Of a stretch of 64,000 nt of DNA, positions 34,990 through 47,025 are shown piece by piece. The notes beneath the pieces were generated by a model. The model had not been told where the DNA came from, did no database searches, and saw nothing but the letters and a program-made list of their open reading frames with translations. Positions within the stretch are counted from its first letter, which is position 1, and each line of letters opens with the position of its first letter. Location of the stretch: positions 1,547,633 to 1,611,632 of the forward strand of contig JAHNZQ020000227.1 of assembly GCA_019155205.2 (NCBI GenBank), in the 5' to 3' direction. The translations under genes and the position numbers were made by a program. This stretch comes from Gracilaria vermiculophylla (Eukaryota > Rhodophyta > Florideophyceae > Gracilariales > Gracilariaceae).

Positions 34990-37900
34990 GGGTGTAACGG
35001 AAAGCCGTTAAGTCTCGAAAACTAGAACGGCGAGTTATTGGAACTCTTGACGTTTGATAAATCCATCCAGGTACCTCAGAGATGGCGAGCCATATTCAAA
35101 TCAAATCTGGTTCAGAGGAGCACTAAATGAAATCTTCACGCTGCACCGTACCAACTCTCGAAATGAATTTTTATGTCAATGGTGTTTTATTGCAGATATA
35201 ATGCTTCACTGTGTACACTATCATTTCTCTTTCTTCAGATGTGAGTAGCAGCGGACGCCTCGGACCACAGATTCGTGTAACGATTGCTTTTGAATTTTTG
35301 GGCAAGTGAACATGCGGCGTGCGGATCCAAACCTTGTATCAGTAGCTAATACGGTTCTCTAGAACGGTATATTGATATCACAACAAATCGATACTCAATC
35401 CACGATAAAATAAGGCACATATTGCTCCTCTGAGCTTTTTTTGCAAAGAATTGATAGGAGCCATGGATGGTATAGACTCCAGCAAAAATACTCTTTCGGT
35501 GGAAAAGAAACCGTGTCGGAGAAGCTTGCCTGTTGCAGTATTTGCGTTCTTGAATATATTGATGTTTGTATCTTATTTTCTCCAGTCATGAGTTTGGCTT
35601 GCAGGAGGCAGTTTGGTAGTATCATGTCGTAAAACTGTGTTATAGTTTTCCCGAATTACCCTTCGGATTACGTTATGGTTTGAGATTTAAAATGGTCTAG
35701 GTGTGGTTGTTTTGTCGGGAATTAGAAACTATGGCTGTTGGTTTCTATTCAATAAACTACTCGGCCTAAAGTACTCATATGATATCTATAAAAGTAGACT
35801 GCACTGAAAGCTGTAGATTTCCACTTCTTCCTCACTCAGTTATGAACGAAACCGGTCATATGTTTTTCAGTGAGAGAGAAGAGTTGTCTACCCTATTCTT
35901 TTTGAATCACATACGAAAAAGAAAAACTAGCCTCTTAAAGCTGTATGTAAAACGATGTATTAAATATTTTCCGGTGCTTTACATGTTGAACTGTTAAATG
36001 AGAAATGGTATTAACGTAATAGTGTGGAATGCGATTATTACACGCTGGGTAGGCTACTTTACTATTAATTAAATAGAATCTTACTTTCCTTAAGACACAG
36101 CGCAGTGTCTGAAATTTTGTGTTGTGTCTAAAAATTGTGAACCTTGAAAGATTTCTATATTGTAATCAACACATCAGATATTTTAATTCTGATACTTGAA
36201 TAGACGTGAAGTTCTCTAATTCTTGCATCTATTATACTGAAATTCGACGTGGTGCTATTTCTATAACTGGATTTGAGAGACTAGAAAATGCTTTCGAGTA
36301 CTTATTTGGGGCGTTAAACACCAAAAATGCTTTTTATATTGCGACGCAACACGGGAAATGTGCAAGGATCAGCGCTATGTCATCATTCTCGTCTTAGAAA
36401 TGAGTCCTGCTTTTTTGTAACCTATGGCTTGCTATCCATTCAATTTGGAATCCGACTCGCATAAAGCACAGCACAAAATCTACTTGGTGGGACAGCAAAC
36501 ATCCGTGTTATATAGATGACGAGGAAATAATAGTACAACTGGGAAATAACGGAACAGATCCCGAGAACAAATCATTAACTTTTAAAAGATTGCGTAAGAA
36601 GGTCAGCGTTCCAAAATCATCCACGCTAAGTCAAATACAAGTGCTGACAACAAAAATGTGAAGCACCTATAAGAGAGTAGCAGAATAGCAAAAGATGTTA
36701 ACATGTTATTTGGAGAGAAACGACAACGGTACAATCAAAGCGCCAGAAAAACATGGATAAACCATGATAAATTGCACCGCGCTACACAGCAACTCAGCTT
36801 CGGCACCTGCAGATCGGAACTTTGCACTACAGAGAACCACAGATCTTATTGAGAGGAGTTAAACAACACTGTCGACCGTTGTATGGAGACAAAACAATCC
36901 TAAATTGGTAGATTACGCCATTCAGCAAGAATATTTTTCTAGGATTTGTTATTGAATAGTACATTACAGGTCAGCATATAAAAAGAAAGTGATCTGAATG
37001 AAGCCGAGTTAAAAGATGCGGTCTCTAGTTATTTTATACAATCTTATGCATTCGATGGACTTCGTACGTCAAAATTTTGTAGAGCAATTCGTCGAAATGG
37101 TGAGTGTCGCTGAAGCGTGTGATGTCTTCCTTTCTACCATGATAATGACGTAGTAAAGCCCTGATCCGAGCATGCCGTGTGTTCGGTTTAACTCTAAGGC
37201 GCGCTTTAGCAAAATTGCAGACTGGTTCGTAAAACACTGCAAAACGGTGCGGAGAACGACAGCGTTACCAAGAAGATGTCTACAGCAAGATGAGAAGGTC
37301 TCAATATGTGAGGGAAACGTGTAGGCTAAAGATGAAGCGGACTCACTAAGAAGCACTGGGAAACAAACTGTACGTTTGTATACAAAAACATATCACACAC
37401 ACTGCAGAAAACTTTTCGTGCAATCCGGTAGGCTGTGATGTCCAATTGATGCAAGTTAGATGACCTTTCCGTGTTAAACATGGATGCTTCGCGTAGAGTT
37501 TGTTTGCCTCTCTATTGTCTATCGGACCGGTGTGCTGACCTCAAACGACCTCAACGCACCATCACACAAAGTATTAAAAAAGAATGAAATCTGATCTGTA
37601 GGCCTTTACATTGAGAATTTTAAACTTGAAAACCCTTCTACGGAGCTAATTAAGTTCTTCAAGGATTTATCTTTGTGGCAACAATTTACGGATGACCTAG
37701 ACAACGGCAACTGATTGAACAGCAAAAAATGTTGGTTGTGTGTTGTTGACATGGTTCGGCGCTGCCGATCTAAAAGAAAAGGTAAAGAGCTCAAATTGAA
37801 AAGAAATTGAGAAACTTTTATATGTATGGAGTTATTATAAAGTAGTTAAAATTGACCTCATATGCGGCCGTTTGCCTTCATATGCGGTCGCTAGTGCGAT

Positions 37901-38400
37901 AAACGATAGAGGTCAGAGTCAGAGCCTACACTTGTTTGACTTGATATGACCAAAATGCCCTATCTATGCAGCCTAAATGGTGCCAAGTGCATCACTTTTT
38001 ATGGTAGTTCTTTACAGTTTTTAATAATTCCGTGGACAGTATTTAAGAAATACTCTAGATGTCATGAATAACTAGTAAATCACCACAACATGCAACAATA
38101 TCTCTTTTCGTATTTTTTATTTTTTAATGAAAATCCACCAGTGAAAGGATCAAAGAGGTCAGGCATACGCTCATACGTAGCATGGAAAGCTCCCTCTAAG
38201 CAAAGAGGACTATTGTAGAGCAAAACCCAGGACATAGTGTCTCTCAAAGCGTCCGAAATCTCGCTTCTTTGGGAATGTAGCCTTAGTGGTGAGCCATGAA
38301 AGCACGCATAGGCAGGAATAATTCTGCAAAGTGCGACTGGATAAACCTTGGAGGTGTCAGGCGAATTGAAATGGAAAAAGATTGACTCTCGTTGGGAAAT
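34990..38400. other. AT-rich stretch with no identifiable gene
   Basis: About 3.4 kb contains only frames below 100 codons. No motif, terminal repeat or RNA gene was recognised. Confidence 0.4.
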
Positions 38401-38509
38401 TCGCGAAAGGGGGAAAATGAGGAAGAGAAGAGGACGAAGTAAAAATGATTACAACACTATAGAGAAGAAGAAGGGCATCAAAGCGAAGCAGGATCCAAGA
38501 AGGTCCGAA

Positions 38510-38590
38510 GTACAATAACAAAAATAAAACATAATATTGTACATCATCAGACCCAAACCACAGCATGGGTGCTTCTCCTTGGTGACGCGA
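38510..38590. repeat. Dispersed repeat, copy 1
   Basis: The block ACAAAAATAAAACATAAT and the next 60 bases (TCAGACCCAA, GGTGCTTCTCC) resemble 39476-39552 in the same orientation, at a moderate identity judged by eye. The nature of the repeat is unknown. Confidence 0.4.
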
Positions 38591-39475
38591 AACAACTAAG
38601 TATTGCATTCAGTGCGGCATATTTTCGCGGAGGGTATGACGCTCTGCTAGACAAATAAGACATGTAGCCAAACTGCGTGACACGATGTCTGACTCTGTTC
38701 GGACCACGCAGGGTATGGTAGGATGTTCTGTCGGCTTCGGCAAAAACACCACCAGTAGAAAAGGCTGCTTTTCAGAATTAGACTACGCTCCATACAAAAA
38801 ACCATCGAAAACGAGCAAACCGGGTCGATGTGGACGGCATACTAGACTAGGCAAATAGAGATACGTCCAAACATGATGCCATGAAGAGAGAGTATTTTTG
38901 AATACAATGAACATTTGATGAGTATGAGAGAACCGGGTCCCTGCCGTCAGAATAAGAAGCCTTTTTAACCCAGAACGAAGATATGTACTTAGGCGTATGC
39001 AAAGGCGCTTCGGCTACGTGAGCCACAACGAAGTATGATGCTCAGCATATAACACGTATTTTTTCGTTTTTATTGATCGCGGAGGCTTCCGTAGGTGTCG
39101 CACGTGTCAAATCGTACGTCGAATGCTGCCAGTATCTGTTAGAACGGCAGCATGGAGAATCTTGGTTTAAGATTAGTACTTGGGTACATTCTGAGGTCCC
39201 TCTCTTTTGTTTTGTGGAATGGCCTTCCTTTTGGATACGTAGTATGTCCCTGTGTTTTATGCATTCGAGAGCTTAAAAAAGCTACGCTTCAATGAATCAC
39301 ATCGTCTGCTAGTCTGCGTGTCTCGATAAATTCAATGGACTTCTTTAAAAACGATGAAAACCCTGCATTAGTCGCAGTTCAGATGGAGAACATAATAAGA
39401 AGAATCGTAATTCGATGCAGGATAGCAAAAAAAACGCAACAGCAAGAAAGAAGACGAAAAGGGACGACGCACAGT

Positions 39476-39552
39476 GACCAAAATAAACAGAATACTGTAT
39501 AGTGTCAGATCCAACCTATTTCATAGATACTTTTCCGTGCTGACACCAGAAA
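39476..39552. repeat. Dispersed repeat, copy 2
   Basis: This copy begins ACCAAAATAAACAGAATA and continues with TCAGATCCAA. It is the counterpart of 38510-38590. Nothing else is recognisable between 39560 and 40388. Confidence 0.4.
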
Positions 39553-40393
39553 GGTGAGAAATCCGTATTGAACCATAGGTTTCTGCGAGTAGGATGACGA
39601 TCCGCAAATGGAAAACACATAAGAGCAGAACGTGGTTGAATTACCAGTAGAAGGCCCATCAAATGGGAAATGTCGGAGAAGTTGTTGAACCGCGCTTCTC
39701 TACGATCTGGCACTGCTCTGCCCCTCTGTTACAAAATCTAGAGTGCTGGATCCATATTCAGAATGCCTCAAGATGGCAGATCAAGAAGATAGCTCGCACC
39801 TGGTGCGCGTTGGATGCCGACACGGAGCCTAAAAACGAAACGAAAATATCTGTATCCTAGCTTGGGAGCCCTGCAATATTCTTGGAAACCAACCCACTCC
39901 TGGTCATGTACCTCTGTGAGAAGTGTCACTCAATATTCCCTCGTAAGTAATTCACGTGACAATCCACCCTCCTCCAAGGTCGAGACCTCTGAAACTTCTG
40001 CGAAATGAATTAATACGCAACGGCACATAAACCCCATTTTAGTATCTTGCACACTACAATTCCACGCCTCTTCGCAGCCACTTCAAGCCATCCTACACCT
40101 CGAGAATCATACAAGCATTAACAGACTCCTACAGCTTAGATCTTGAGCACGAGCGTCATGAATCCGTATAATCCGTTCCGCGGACAATCTAATGACATAA
40201 AGTAGCCAAGAACCCACCATCCTGCTAGGAGGAGAAATCCAGTCATGGTAGATCAGATAGCGGAACTCCTGTGTGTAGCTTCTCACCCGTCTTGGGTAGT
40301 CTCGCATATTGTGACAGTTGTGGCTCGAATCTCTGGACAGGCAGTGCCAATGAGCTCGACAGCAATCGCATGGATCTCCGCTTCAACACTTCG

Positions 40394-40949
40394 TGCGGTA
40401 TCTTCAGTTTTCCTTTCGAGGTGGTAGCGCACAACGTCCATTCGGAGTTTTTTGTTGACTCCAAAGGCGCACGATCCTAAAGTTGGTCTCCAGTAATAAC
40501 GGGCACGAGCCGGGGGAATCCTGAAAGGCGTTTTGCAAGGACCAAGCGGAGAAGGGGGTTCACAGGGCAGACAATGCTCCTATAGGCGCTTCTATGAGGA
40601 AACCTGGAGATCGTTGGCTTAGAAACCTGAATGCGTTCGACAAGAGTCTCGAACCTGAAAAACTAGAAGAAGACTCAAGGGTGCTTGGTTTAATTCCCCC
40701 AGAGGTGGAGCTTGACAAGCAGATTAAGTACCCTACCAGGAGCCCTCCTCGACAGTTGTCACTACTTTAATAGTTACCTGCACCAATTAACGAAAACAAA
40801 TCTAAATTCTACAATTATTCAGAAGTACTGTAGTATATTTGGGCCGAATAATGCACCACATCTCTCAGTTAATAAACTACAAACCGTCCTCAGGGATGTC
40901 CCATCGTAAATCCACACGACAATACCACTTTAGAATCGACTGTGCTACA
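40394..40949 (-). repeat. 3' LTR of E2
   Basis: It runs from TGCGGTAT to GCTACA on the + strand and aligns over its full length with 48747-49301. A purine-rich string (rc of 40952-40966, AGGAAAGGTGG) lies just inside it and could be the polypurine tract. Confidence 0.88.
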
Positions 40950-41180
40950 TACCACCTTTCCTGAATTGCAACATGTCCCCGTGATGAATCATCTCACATA
41001 TCTATCCTTAAGTGGCTTCTAATGGCGTAGATCTCATAGCGGTCTTCCCACCATGCGATGGACCCCGCCTTCTGGGGGATTTTTCCGAATTCTTCAGTCC
41101 TGGCGCGGCGAGCCGACCGTGGGTTCGCGTATCTCATTTGAGGCATTCTTGGCCCCCTAACACCTTTTACCCAGCCTCGC

Positions 41181-43518
41181 TTGCTCCTCCTCGGTGTACC
41201 CCACTGGTACTACAGCCCTAACCGGTGGTTATCTCTTCCGCGCCCACGAAGGTCGTCCGTACGGCGTGCACGTTCTACGTTCGCAGTTGGGGCGTGGGCC
41301 GGTCTGTTTTGTTTGCCGGTCTCTCCCCGTAGTACTATGCGGCGGTCCTTCACGGCACCCAGCGCTCCCAATTTCTCGAGGGTTACTTTCGGGACACGCC
41401 CAAACCGTCATTTCCGCTCGTGCATCCTCAGTAGAAGTGCCTCATTCATAATCTTCTCTCCTGCACTGTCTTCGGTTTTTGTCGGGTATGAGTTTGTTCT
41501 TTGTCATGGTGCTCAATTCCTCCTTTGCAGCTCCCCGTCGGTCTTCTTCACGCATTCCGCGATGGCCTCTCGACGTGGCTCCCTACCCGGCTCGGTATAT
41601 AACTTCGGGCCGCTCCCTTACTGGCGATCCGTCGATCTCCTCTGGTGCTATAACCCGTACAGTCTCCGTCCTGCCAACTACGTTCACCTTTATAATGACT
41701 TCTCCGGCCCTGGCTCCTATTTTTCTCTCCGATCCTAAGGTGTATCACACCTCCACCGGTGCGTCGCTCCGCCCAGATAAGCGATTCGACCATCGTGTCA
41801 CACGGGTCTTTGTGACTTTCCATATCAAGCGCATCAGTCTCTCTCGCTCCGTAGAGAATGATATTCACCATTTCGGATCGTACGTTCAGGCACTTTGATT
41901 CCGTGCCGTACCGGAGGTCGCTTGAAACGACCAGAAGCGGAACAAGGTAAACGCCTTTCGCGCTCTCTGGCTCCACAATCCGATATATGGTGACAATGCT
42001 CCGACTACGGTGGTGCACAGCGACACTCCTCACCTCAGGTGTGCCGAAGAGCGCGAGATACATACTCGACTTCAACTACTCCTGCACAAAAAAACCTCAC
42101 ATCAGCGAGCCGAGCGGCCCGAAAACATCGCCGATGGACGTTCTGCCCATGCCGTGCTGCCGTTCGATCCCCTTTGCGATCGCCTCTACTGGCTCAATTG
42201 CAACCGATGGGGGACCCACCAGTTGGATGAGACCCGAGTGCGGAATGCTTTCGGATACTTCTATAGTTGGCACAACACAGAGTTCCATGATATGCCTTCT
42301 GGAAAACGTCCAGAGCATTATCTCAAAGTGAATGACTGCTGGAGGGACCCTTGGGTCTCCCCGCACCTCTGTGTGGCAACGCCCATCACCTTCGTGTATT
42401 ATACCACAGAGGTTGTGGATCCAAATGACCGCTTAGGACGATTCCTCTTGTTGACCGCCTTGACGAAATTTGAAGTCGGCACCCTATCAGCTGACCTCCG
42501 AACAGCTTACGAGGTCATCACTTCCAATACTTGGTGCCAAGGCAGTCATCTCTACTGGGATTTTTCACATCAGCCAACAGCCGGACGTTTGCTCTGCTTG
42601 TCGGGGCCAATTGTCCCGATCCTCAGCCCCCTAGGAATTCGGAGCCTGGTCAACGGCACCTTGAGGAGCGAATACGAGGCGTAAAAGCTGCTGGATTGTA
42701 ACTTGCAGGTGGCCTGGAACAATATGCCAGGTTTTTCTTGATACGACTATGGCGAATATAAGTTTCATCCCATAGCGAAAAGCCCTAATGGAGACGATGG
42801 CGGGCAAGCCTACCCGACGTTTCCCCGCCTCGCCACTTCATGGGTTCCTCAGGTGCCATGAATAGGTGATCTTGACCATGATACCATGTAGGAGAGTCTG
42901 GCGATCCGAACGCCTCTCTTGTTACCGGCTCCGTCGCAAGATGTGGCTGCGCTCCTTGAGGTCGTGACGCAGCCTCCAGCATCGATGCCGTATCCTCCAG
43001 CATTGTTGGATGATATGACTTCTATGGAAGAGAACGAGATTTCTTCCTTTCCGACTGCTTCGGCCCCCGTGGTGCAACCCCAACAGCGGAGCGTCCCGGT
43101 TCCCGTTATTTAGCCTCGACTGAGAAGCGTCTCAGTTCCTGTGCTGCCGTCACCCTGGATGTCGGCTGCTCCGTCCCTGGTCCTGCGGAACTCCACGGCG
43201 GTGCCTGCAGAATCCATTCGGGAGCCCACTTTCCCAGCTGGTCCCCCATCTGCGACTTCTTCTGTGGCAGTTGCTGTTCCGTTGACGGAGATTGCCGCTT
43301 CTGGCGTACCCTCGGGCGGGGTATTCTCAGGGGCTCTGGGTACTCCCTTCCAGGATACGGTGCAGGAATGCATGATGACGGGCCGTCCTGCTCCGACTTT
43401 TCCCGTAGACGCTCTGGGCGAGGCTCGTATCTGGATCCTAGAACTCCATAAGGCCCGGGCGGACCGAACCTTGATGGCTGCCATCAAGGAGAGCCTGGCG
43501 GAGTTCCCCGAGAGCTAA
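41181..43518 (+). pseudogene. Antisense frame inside E2 (ORF of unknown function)
   Basis: One + strand frame (first codon positions equal to 1 modulo 3) carries protein-like sequence from about 41740 to 43518. Single stops interrupt it at about 41896, 41923, 42682, 42739, 42859, 42892 and 43111. The part before it is readable in another frame (41181-41738, with VYNFGPLPYWRSVDLLW), so a frameshift near 41735 is likely. The central part (about 41930-42684) is rich in Trp, Tyr and His (for example GTHQLDETRVRNAFGYFY and HYLKVNDCWRDPW). The C-terminal part is Pro/Ala/Ser/Val-rich and ends in a charged helix. I recognise no family. The - strand frames in the same stretch look like shadows. Antisense genes in this position are known from some plant Ty3 elements (Grande, Ogre/Tat relatives). 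Homology to them is not claimed. Confidence 0.5.
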
Positions 43519-43865
43519 GTGCTGACGGCGGAAGCTCGACTGGAATCGGAGTAACGACACGGTTCGGTGAACTGTAGGCGTAAGAAACGCCGGCGATGGG
43601 AGTTCGTCCACGGTCGCGGCGGAGTAAAAGATCCTTGAGATTGAGCAGAAGGTCCACGAACGGTAAATGAAGTGCGAATGGACCGTGCCCGAGCGCCCAG
43701 TGACACAAATTGCCGCCACTAGAGCGTACAAAAGGGGGAAACGGCGACCTTGAGGCAAAAAAGAGAACGTCAGGTGATGGCTTGATAGCGAAGAAAGAAA
43801 AACATTTTCGATTTGGAGCCCCTTCCCTATTTCCTAAACGAAAACGACTATGCGGAAATGCGTTT

Positions 43866-44500
43866 TCACTCCAGATTCGCGTGATATGTTTTGAGGATAC
43901 TCTCCGGAATATGTTCCTTGGGTTCCTCCGTGTGCTCTTTTGAGGTGTACTTGTACCATCGCACGCGGTACAGTCGTCCTGCGGGGGTGTGTCGGTAAGA
44001 GACAATATGGTCCACTGCATAAAAGATACCTTCGTTAGGGGTCATGATGGCGTCTGGGGCTTCCATAAATGGTTCACAGAGAGATGTGATGGGATTTACA
44101 ATATCCATCTGTGTCGGCACTCCGGAGGTGGTTGGAGTAGGAATATCTGTGGGTAGCCCCAGAGGGAGGGTGGCGGCCTTTCTGGAAAAGCTAGGAGTTG
44201 CGAATTTCGGCACCTAATCGTGGGAGATGACGTCTCGGACCCATTCAACTCGATAATGACAGGATCCCAGTGAATTTCAAGGACTTTGTAAGGACCTGAG
44301 GTGTTTGGCTCTAACGTGCGCCTGACGGCCGGTGGTTAATTGGAAATCTCCACAGGTTTGTCGAGGAACATCTCGTCGCCTTCCTTCACGTGAGAGCCTT
44401 ATTTCTCCTTCCATCCAAAATCACTTTTATATCTCTTACGCGAAGCATTGAGTCTCTCTTTTGCGAGAGAGAGTGTAAATTCATAGGGCCTTAAAATGGA
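43866..44500 (-). pseudogene. E2 integrase C-terminal domain and chromodomain
   Basis: Conceptual - strand translation from about 44500 gives LNASRKRYKSDFGWKEK, then EGDEMFLDKPV and SGPYKVLEIHWDPVIIELNG. These are the basic barrel that ends Ty3 integrases. After a Pro/Thr-rich linker, YAVDHIVSYRHTPAGRLYRV, RWYKYTSKEHTEEP and PESILKTYH form a chromodomain ending at 43866. The catalytic core upstream is absent, so this is a remnant. Confidence 0.8.
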
Positions 44501-44539
44501 GCGCTTTGCTTATGTCACTGTTGGTGCCTGTAGCCCATC

Positions 44540-45795
44540 CGTCAGTCTTCAAGGTGAGAGGCACGCCTTACAGGTATGGGCGTGAAAGCACCACTATCCA
44601 AAAGATGGTGAGACATTCGCGCTCGGAGGCGAAAAGTTTTCGTTCCGTTGGTGAAAGGCTGCGACTCCAGTATCCTATAGATTGAGGTCCACATTCAGGT
44701 TGTTACTGTAGGAGGGAACATCAGACCTGATAGTTACAGGCGCTTCTGTCCAGCACCATCCGGCCGTTATGCTTTGGGAGAACCGAGATCGAGGGCTCTA
44801 CTAGTCTTCTGTTTAAAGAATTAAAGACTTCAAACTCTTCGTCCGTCAAGGTAGTCAGTTGATTCCATTTGTCTTTTTTCAAGGGGCGATATAAAGGCGG
44901 TGTAATATGGGAGAAATTCGGAACAAACCTCCGAACGACATTACACAACCCCAAGAAGGAGCGTGGTTCCGTATGGTTCGTGGGAGAGTGAGCTTTATTG
45001 ATGGCATCTTGGGTCATCTTAGAAACCTGCAGGCGGCCCGAGATCACAACATGCCACAGGTAATCCGGCGAGCACTGGATAAAGAAACACTTATCTAGCT
45101 TCAAAGTGAGTCCAGCATCCTTCAAGAGTTGGAGCACATGCGTGAAATGCATTAGGTGCTTCTTCACGCTGCATAAGTGTTCAATGACATCTTCAATAGA
45201 CACCAAGGCGTACCGCCACGTCAACCTCGATATTATTATGTCCAACGCTCGTTGGAATGTAGCGGGTGCATTCTTCAATCCAAATGGCATGCTTAAGAAT
45301 CTGAATATTTCACAGTGGGAAGTGAACGTTGTCTTATTTTTATCGGAGTCATCCATCTCAGTTTGCCGGTGGCCACTGATAGAATCCAGCGGAGAAAACG
45401 GGCGCATCACTTAAGGAATCAATACAATCATCCATAAGAGGTATCGGGTAGGAATCGCGTACCGTCACCTCGTTGAGGCGTCTATAGTCAATGACGAACC
45501 TCAAAGAGCCATCTTACTTCTTCACAAACACCAACAGGGAGGCCCATTTGGAATTGGAGTGCTCAATAACGCCTTTATGCAACATTCGCTGGACCTCATC
45601 GCGTTCGAATTTACGCGCATGAGGCCCGGATCTCCTCGGGAGTTGGTGTAAAGGTTTCATCTCGTGTTTGAGGTGAATGCGGTGCTTGGCCAGGCTCACT
45701 TTCCCATGGAAATCAGCCCACATATCCTCAATTGGAGGTGGCATCTCCACTATATTATGGCGATACTGTTTAAACTCTTCGCCAGTTAGGAGCAT
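44540..45795 (-). pseudogene. E2 reverse transcriptase and partial RNase H
   Basis: The - strand frame 45795-45514 gives the RT N-terminal part (VIEHSNSKWASLLVFVKK). After a stop, 45410-44721 carries the palm (MPFGLKNAPATFQRAL) and the thumb (RSFLGLCNVVRRFVPNFS). The catalytic box reads VSIEDVIEH where [FY]xDD is expected, so the first catalytic Asp of the pair is replaced by Glu. RNase H starts at MVLDRSACNYQV and can be followed past a stop (SLSPTERKLFASERE) to about 44540, where it breaks off into the integrase C-terminal domain. The protein is inactive on three counts: stops, active site and deletion. Confidence 0.85.
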
Positions 45796-46201
45796 CTCCT
45801 GTCAAGTGGCAGGCTTCTATTCCTCTGCAGTCGTCGATTCCGATTCGGATTCCATGACTGAGATAACATCGCACTCAGAAAGGTCTTTCATACGCGGAAG
45901 ATGAGCCATTCATGCAGGGGCGGGCAGTGCCAGTCCGACGACAGATCCTTTTTGAAGCCGCAAAGGCGACTCCTTCAGGTTAGCAAGAAGGACCCTTAAC
46001 GGAATGGTCGGCAAGTTTCCCACAACGCCAATACCCATTCATAGAGTGCTGCTTAATGGCCAGATGCAGACTCCCCTGTAGGCATGAGAAGCCGCACGTG
46101 GAGTTCAGCACCCAAACCTTGGCTTGAGTCTTCGCTTGTATTTCGATACACTTCACCATCGGGAGCTTATTCGACTGTGTTTCCTTTAGAAGATTACGCA
46201 C

Positions 46202-46436
46202 TTAAAGCGCATTGGCATCCGTTCCCGGAGATGCGGACATGATATCTACTAAGGCGCCGTCGTGAAACGTCACCTTCCGCAGGCGTGGGTATATTGCACG
46301 TACATACCGTTCCATAGGGGAAGTGCCCAATATGCATTGTGCGGCCAAGTTGGCCGCCACTAGAAACACCATCTTCACCTGTAAGGAGCCCAGCCGGAGA
46401 TACAAAAGTAATGCGCCGAGGATTTTCAATGCTCAA
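46202..46436 (-). pseudogene. E2 aspartic protease remnant
   Basis: The - strand translation gives ILGTSPMERYVRAIYPRLRK followed by VTF. This resembles the C-terminal half of Ty3 retropepsins (ILG.[DS]F[LM]..Y...I.P..R.VTF). The N-terminal D-[ST]-G motif is not clearly preserved. Position between gag and RT supports the call. Confidence 0.5.
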
Positions 46437-47025
46437 CGCGACGCGTTCCGCACCGTAGGAAGCTTACCAGTCCTCAAGGAGCCAAGAGCAGACCCCAGGA
46501 GCACGTCAGCGTGTACCAGATCGGGGCCAACTCCGGTGTCAGGAATAGCGAGCAACATTGTGGAGGCGAGTGAAAAACATTCTATGGAGGCAAACACCTT
46601 ATAATTCTCATGGCGGAGCCTGCAGGCAGAGTCTTCAAGGGTTTCGAATGGGTCATAATATATTGGGTGGCCCGCCGATACGGTGTCAATCAGGCAGGTG
46701 GCTTCTCCCCCTTTTCTAAAGGCAACCTCCGTTGGGCTGAGGCTCGACGGGAAGGAGCCACGCGGAGCCCTTGCGCGTGACCCTGAGATTTTCCATGGTT
46801 AGAAGGGATCTCAGTTCTAGTGGAGGACGGCTGCTGCGGTTGCGAATCGGGATGCGACGTGTTCCCTTGAGGTGCAACCGGTGTGCCTACTGGCCCATGC
46901 ACAAGCGGCGCATATGCGAGTGGGATAGGCTGCACTCCAATTAGAACGCGGGAACCGTAGTTTCCTTCAGGGAAGCGGATATCGTGATACGCGGTTCAAT
47001 AACTTCCGCTCTCCGTTGGTGTGTC

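Noticed and set aside
41548..42366. - strand frames of 175 and 89 codons in the E2 tail as a sense-strand gene
   Set aside because: They are in exact codon register with the + frame, which has the more protein-like composition. They look like its mirror image.
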